A DNA stretch of 38,180 nt from Elysia marginata. Lineage: Eukaryota; Mollusca; Gastropoda; Plakobranchidae. Below the pieces are notes generated by a model that saw nothing but the letters and a program-made list of their open reading frames with translations, made no database searches and had not been told where the DNA came from. Positions 32,267 to 38,180 of this stretch are shown in pieces; within the stretch, counting starts at the first letter, position 1, and each line of letters starts with the position of its first letter. The DNA lies in the NCBI GenBank assembly GCA_019649035.1, contig BMAT01013781.1, forward strand, positions 37,380 to 75,559, read 5' to 3'. The position numbers and the translations under genes were made by a program.

Positions 32267-35200
32267 ATGCTAGTTTCATAAGTTGCCAACACAGTTCAAT
32301 ATAAAAGCCGCGTATTTGCTTATATCTGTGTGGTTTTTACCAAATGGACAAATTTGAATCTTTTTAAAGTGCTCAATTATCTAAACCGCGACAAGCGCTC
32401 TTTATGAGTTCCCCGGACATTCCATCAGTAGCCAATCTACCTTCTGGACTCCCAACCCATCTTTTTCGCAAACACACGAAATCTTTCACTGCAAATAGAC
32501 CAGTTGTGACGCACAAGGAGAGGTGTATTTAACAGACTTTCGTTGTTACTAAATGTCGGCCTAGCCCAAGACTCGAAATGTATAAATCTATCCACGAATT
32601 TTAAAGCCGAGAATCTTCCACTTGACCACGGACGTCACATTGTAAAAAAAAGCGCAAGTGAATTTCTTTCACTATTAAAGAGCATTACATTGAGTAGTGA
32701 ATATTTTCTAAATGATTTTAAGTCCTACTTCTGACTTGTGTCTGATTTATCCCTGTTTTCTTACCGACAGCCCGGCATAAGCAAACAGAAGGGAGTCCTT
32801 ATTGACATAGCAGTAGGCCTAATTGAAATCTACATCTAGGCTTCATCGGCTATCATGTGGTCAGGCAAGCAAGGGGTAAGTTTAAAAGCTGACATGGTGA
32901 GAAAGCGCAGACATGATAACTAGGCCTATTGGACATAGAAGACAGAATCAGAGTTTTCCGCCAAAGTGGTAGCCTTCAGAAAAGATGTAAGCTACGAAAA
33001 CTAAACGCTTTTTCGCTACCAAAGTATGAATGGAAATAGCGGCAAGCAGGTCATACTGGGTTCATTTTAAGGAGTATAAAAGAAAACTTCTATCTTCACT
33101 GAAGCATGTGTCTCGTTGTGCAATTAATTCGTTATTATGCATCATTGACATTAAAATGTGAGTCTGTAGAGAAAGGCCGACACTTTGTAATTGAAAGCGC
33201 ACTTTTACCGTCTCATGAGGAAACAGTGAGGTACCGGGCTAAATATATCAAACCTCACATATAGCGGCTGCACGTGCTTGCTCTATGGCTAGTTGTAAGA
33301 GCCCTATAAAATGCCGGTAGACATGAAAATAAATGCAGCCTTAGTGTTCTTTCAAGAATTGATGAGCAGTAACAAACTTATAAGGCTTTTTTATAACAAT
33401 AATCTTGTCTGTGTTTTGATAAAAGGTGTTTATATATTTCTGCTCTCTAGTCAGATGTCAAGGTTGAAAACAATAAAAATGCAATTTATCGCGATATCGC
33501 ATAACAAGCGTCACAGATCCTGTTGAAAGTACCATGCGCAACAGCTGGTGAAAATCGTTCTATTTGGTTTCATATCTCACGACATAGGCTCAATTAATTG
33601 ACGTGAAGCAAATCGCTCGCTTGGTTTGAACACTAAGATCAGTACTTGATAAAATTAGACAGTCTTTATCCACTTAAACATTTCTTACTTTTGGTAAAAT
33701 TCTACTTTATGGGAGGCAGATAATTAACCAAATAATTTCATATTTCCAGCTTGTAAAAATCTTCAAAGATCCTGAAATTGAAAGATTAAAAAAAATATCT
33801 ATTTTTTCATGCGGATAAGCAAACAGAAAGAAGTTGAATATCGACTGTCAGATTTGCAACATTTTTCTGTCTACTAACGACGTGTCTGCTGAATCTGTAT
33901 TTATAGGAAGAAGACCAGAATAGGTGCAGGAATTTAATAATTTTAGAATGTTTTCCCTTTTTTAAGCATGGAGGAAAAAGGCCATACGGCTCTAAACTGT
34001 AAGTCTTTCAAAAAGAGCGATATAGAAACTGAATGGTACCGGTACGGTAACAATTTTACAAAGGGTATCGCATTGTAATCTGCTTTGGAGAAACCATTCT
34101 ATGTATTTTGTTACACAGTGGTAAGCATTATTTCTCATAAAAGACCCGCGGAGATTGCAGTTGTTTGTTTAATAAGTCTGCACATTTTAATTGAAGAGAT
34201 GATTATGTGTGTCTGAAATACAATGTATATGACTTCGGTGGAGTGGAGAGAGATATGATGACGAGCCCCTGAACCCAAATTGACTGGCCACACGATTGAT
34301 ATCCCACGGCTCGGCTAAGATTAAGACACGCCAAATCGAACAAAAACTTACGTGACGCTAGGTCATTGAAATTGTTTAAGGATTGTACTAAGTAATCTGA
34401 TGCAGTTGAAAAGATTAAAAAGAAACCTTTTAGTCACAACTGTGGCTTTTGTACTATTTCGATTAGGCCTACTTTAAACCTCTCTTCTTTTCTCTGCTGC
34501 TTCCTCTGTCTTCCATTTCTCCATGTTTGAGAATTTTGAAAAACTAAGATGTCTCGCGCCAGGTCTATATGGGCCGGATGTCCGAAAGTAGGATGCCTTT
34601 GTCAATGTTATTTAATTTCAATAGAAGTTCTGATATTTTTCCACAAAATTTTGACAACTTATCATGCACTTTTTAAATCTTGGAAGCTTAGAAAAACAGA
34701 TGTCTTGATCCAGCCAACAGCTATCAAAACCTTCTGAAGTTAAGGTTGCGACATCCGACCCTTTTTGCACTTGTTGCGAAACAGATAATTTTTGTTAGGC
34801 CTTCTGATTACCCAGGCATAAACGGAGACTTTGCCTGGCCAGATGCATATTAGGTCGAAATTGTAGCTTCACATACAAGGTATAAATTTCTTTATTTGCA
34901 AAGCCTTGTGCCTATAACTGTAGATTACATTTCAAAAACAGTTATTGTAAATTATTGTGGGGACAAAGTAGTAGATTTTGGGCAGAGATTAACAGCTTAG
35001 ATTGAACAACTACCAGCTACCGGCAGGTTGTAGTCCTTCTCCAGTCATGAACATCTGCGACTCACTGTGCCCACTGCCAAGTATTTGCCATTCATCTCTT
35101 CTCCCACACCACTTTACAATCACAAACTTGGTGCAGAAGTCTTCAAACCAGACTAAGATATTGAAAACAAGGTTGCTAAATTTTCAAGGCCAAGTTCCAA

Positions 35201-36625
35201 AAGCTTACAACGATATTTTGACTTTGCCTTTATGCAGTACGGCTAAGCGTTATTACAATCCTACTACACAATGGATACATTGCAGAAAAGATTTTATGTA
35301 AGTATAAAGCTGCTCACAATGTTAAGTGGATACTTCACGAAACTCTAAAATGGGGGTAAATTCTTAAATCTTCGCTTGCGTTATAATACATTAAAATCTC
35401 TAGCTCTTAGTTTCGCGCAAAATAAAGTGAACTGCGATACATTACTCTTCGTTGGCATATTTTTAGACTTTTTTCCCTCTTAGAGATAAAAATTCCTCTC
35501 CTTGACCCCACACTTGTCAAAGTTTAAAACGTAGAGTTCGGTGAACCCCAGACACACACGCAACTTTTGCTAAGTCATTCCGCTATCTGCCGATCTGGTG
35601 CTAACATAAAGCAGATGTTGGCCCTCTGAATTGTTTTTCTTATTTTTTTTTTTCATGGGGGGGGGGGTCAAAACCTCAATATCGACGAAACCAAAAAACA
35701 TCCGAATAAATATTAAGCGACGTAAACAGTAATGGTATTTTAAGAGCTGAGGTTGGATAGTAATTAGGAATGGAGATTACCTTGCTTAAAATAGAAAACA
35801 ACACAGACAGAAAAAATAACGAATTTTGATAACCTTTTAAGTTTAAAAACAGTTTTAAAAGTCTTCAAACCCGTACTCATAAAGAGACCAACTTAACGAT
35901 AAGAGTGCTATAAGTTTATGTTTCCTAAGTTGATAACATGGTATGGATAGGATCGTTCACAAAAAAAGTTTTTAGGAGATAGTGAAAGGCGTGTGTAATG
36001 GTGTCAAGGTTGTTTCATATACAGGCTGCTCAGAGTTTCTTTATTTTCTAGACAGCATTTTCTTAAAATAGCTTTCAGTTGCTGAGAGTAAAAGTTGATG
36101 CTTTGGTACGAGGTTGTAATCTCATTTATGCAATTCGTTTTACTCATGAGTTCATGCTTTGGGTGAGCGAGAGGTAAAACTTGCTGTTTTGCTTTTGTTT
36201 GTTTTTTTTATTTAATTAAGTATTTTTTTCTGTTTCGGTTGTTTGTATCTGTTTTTGTGTTGGTGGGGCAAAAATGGTGGTTTTAGGATTTTTCAACTGC
36301 CTTGCTTTCACAACTAAGGCCTGGTTTTACACATGTATTCCTTTTCCCCACAAAGATATGATGGGTGAAAAAAAGATGCTGCGGGAGGAGGGGGGGTCAA
36401 CGCATCAGACTGAGTAACAGCAACATTTCTGTTCAATTCATAGCCAGACCAACAGAGTAAGTCTGTGGTAGGAGGTTGCGCTTTTATTCCTTATTTATAT
36501 GGTCACAAATATTTTTAGTAGTTATTTTCTAGTAATAACAATTATTAAATCCTTAAGCTGTATTTACTACTGCTGGACCTACTAAACAACCCATATTTCT
36601 TCTCATCCTCCCCTTCCCCTCCTAT
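32267..36625. other. Intergenic DNA, nothing recognised
   Basis: About 4.4 kb with only short chance frames, the longest at 35002-35301 without an ATG start. Three TAGGCCTA palindromes (32814, 32921, 34464) and a poly-G run at 35657-35667 occur here. Confidence 0.5.
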
Positions 36626-36629
36626 TCAT

Positions 36630-36735
36630 ACCATCATCACTACTACTCTTACTACTACTATTAGTACTACTAGGCCTACTACTACTACTACTACTACTAC
36701 TATCTACTATTACTACTACTACCACTACTACTAGT
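36630..36735. repeat. Imperfect (ACT)n microsatellite
   Basis: ACTACTACT blocks broken by TCTT, AGGCC and ATCT interruptions, with flanking poly-pyrimidine sequence. Confidence 0.92.
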
Positions 36736-37465
36736 ACAATAAGTTACTATTGCTACTGCAGCTGGTGCTGATATTCATCATACAATAATTATTAAATGTA
36801 GACCTACTACTTGTATTTTACCAAATGCGTGTGTTTATTTATAGAAAAGAGTTAAGTGACAGAAGATGGAATAAAGTTCTGGTATAACAACCCAGTTGAA
36901 CATAACAGTACTGTCAGTACCGGTGACCTATAGTGAATATTTTTTGTGAAATCGCCTTCATGTTGGAAGGGGAGCTTTAATCCGTAATTATAGGCTGGTG
37001 ACAGCGCATTTTGGGTCTCTTACTCTCTTTAACAGAGCGTTTGGGCAATGAGAAGGTTGGTCTCTCTCTCAAGAGCAAAACAGTGGCCCCCTGGTAAATG
37101 ATAGGATATTCATTGTGTCCGTGTCATGAGATCCCAAAATAGAAGACAGGATGCAGGTAAAAGTGGGAGCCGTCAAGTAAGATACAGGTAGTAAATTTTT
37201 AACACAGTCGATGCGAGTGAAAAGTACGCAGTAATTCAGTACGGTAGGCTACAACAATGGTAGCATAACAGGCTAAACAGTCTCTGCGTTTTATACCCCT
37301 CTTAAAACTTGAACCCCGTTGACCATTCAAATTCTTCAAGATTTATGACAGCTTACTGGTGCATGTTTCTGACGTAGACGTGGGGATGAGTAAGTCTGTA
37401 AACAAGAAGCCTGCTCCATTTTAAACCAACCAGCTTGATTGTGGACGCAGCTACTCTTGTTTATA

Positions 37466-37696
37466 ATGATAGTCTTAATATGTATGGTTGGTACCGGTCG
37501 CTTACACGCCTACACCTGTTGTTTGAGAGCCTGTTCGGTTTCTGTTGTCCATAGTGCTAGTGAGGAAAAAAAGAAACAATTTCCAGCTCTGCGCAGAAGA
37601 AATGCAGCCCTGCGTGTTATAATGCCGGGAAGCACACTGGTCGCCAATGAAAACAGTCCAGTCGTTTTGTTATGGTCATCTTTGTTTTTGTTTTAA
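37466..37696 (+). CDS. Short ORF with a hydrophobic, signal-like start (hypothetical)
   Basis: From ATG 37466 (A at -3) to TAA 37694-37696, 76 aa. It begins MIVLICMVGTGRLHAYTCCL, a hydrophobic run with a possible cleavage after LHA. A basic stretch follows (EEKKKQFPALRRRNAALR), then a hydrophobic end (VVLLWSSLFLF). Small size, a signal-like start and basic clusters could suit a peptide precursor, but I recognise no peptide. The C-terminal hydrophobic end could equally be read-through into an intron. It may be a chance frame. Confidence 0.2.
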   Translation: MIVLICMVGTGRLHAYTCCLRACSVSVVHSASEEKKKQFPALRRRNAALRVIMPGSTLVANENSPVVLLWSSLFLF

Positions 37697-38180
37697 GGCA
37701 AATTTCTGGCAACGTAAGAGGGGTCTAGAGAAATCAGGTAATGAAATGAGGAACTAATAGTGAAGGTATAGAAAAAATTATGTGAAGATGATAGGCAAAA
37801 GTTTTCGAATTTATCAGTTACACAGAGGAATGAATTTCCTCATTATGTAAACGTATGACAAAGTCTTTTACAAGCAGAGTTAATGCTACGTACGAACTAT
37901 AAACTAATATTTTTAATACACATTTTTCGTGTACGCTTACACCATATCTGTTTTTTCTTCCTATGCGCACTGGACCTTTCAGTTTATCAATTCAGAATGT
38001 TCCAAGTATAATAAGAAAATATAGCAGGATGTATAGAGGTATTTGGGCTTTAGACACCGATCAAATTATTATTTGACACTGACAGTGAGATGAAACTGTT
38101 CAAAGAAGGCAATGATTTGGCCTCGAAAAGAACTATAACTTGGTCATTGCATAGGCTAGGTTAAAAACATCTGGCAGTGA
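37697..38180. other. AT-rich right end, nothing recognised
   Basis: No gene or repeat was recognised. Confidence 0.5.

Noticed and set aside
35002-35301. 99-codon open frame on the plus strand
   Set aside because: It has no ATG at its start, no recognisable domain and no supporting splice or repeat context.
1-38180. CRISPR array, bacterial operon or prophage
   Set aside because: No spaced identical repeats, ribosome-binding sites or compact gene order. Introns and LINE/SINE content show animal nuclear DNA.

Overview
The window is animal nuclear DNA, most likely from a mollusc and probably a gastropod. Two real genes are split by GT-AG introns. The intergenic and intronic DNA is AT-rich and full of microsatellites and decayed LINE, SINE, mariner, pogo and MITE copies. 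The palindrome TAGGCCTA recurs throughout. The species assignment is an inference from overall character, not from a marker gene. An 824-base run of N (11996-12819) is an assembly gap.

Left end, plus strand: the last coding exon (2617-3581) of a nicotinic acetylcholine receptor subunit of the Cys-loop family. It carries the end of M3, a very long cytoplasmic loop, the MA helix and M4. The ligand-binding domain and M1-M2 lie outside the window. Bases 3582-11640 hold no further gene. They contain a near-perfect foldback element with TA ends (4423-4641), repeated fragments resembling the Cys-rich tail of a piggyBac-type transposase (about 5820-7680), and a truncated LINE (8524-9150).

Centre, minus strand: one complete gene, a ferric-chelate reductase 1 (FRRS1/SDR2-like) orthologue. 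I rebuilt it as 14 coding exons from the ATG at 29411 to the stop at 11730. All splice phases agree and the total is 1788 nt (595 aa). The order is signal peptide, Reeler domain, DOMON domain, cytochrome b561 core with four conserved histidines, and a C-terminal membrane helix. Its introns hold a pogo-like element (21791-22553), two MITE candidates, a tRNA-headed SINE, and a nested cluster in which a mariner-like transposase is interrupted by a reversed LINE and a SINE-like tail (24648-26325).

Right end: upstream of FRRS1 exon 1 there is a decayed LINE reverse transcriptase (about 29828-30870), followed by about 7 kb without a recognisable gene. That stretch has a diverged dispersed repeat (30874 and 32182), an ACT-rich microsatellite and one short ORF with a hydrophobic start (37466-37696).

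The two genes are independent: one is a neuronal ion channel subunit, the other a transmembrane electron-transfer protein. I found no gene cluster or CRISPR array. The most unusual signal is a tandem splice donor in FRRS1 exon 8. One choice keeps the membrane oxidase core and the other creates an immediate stop that would leave a secreted Reeler-DOMON protein.
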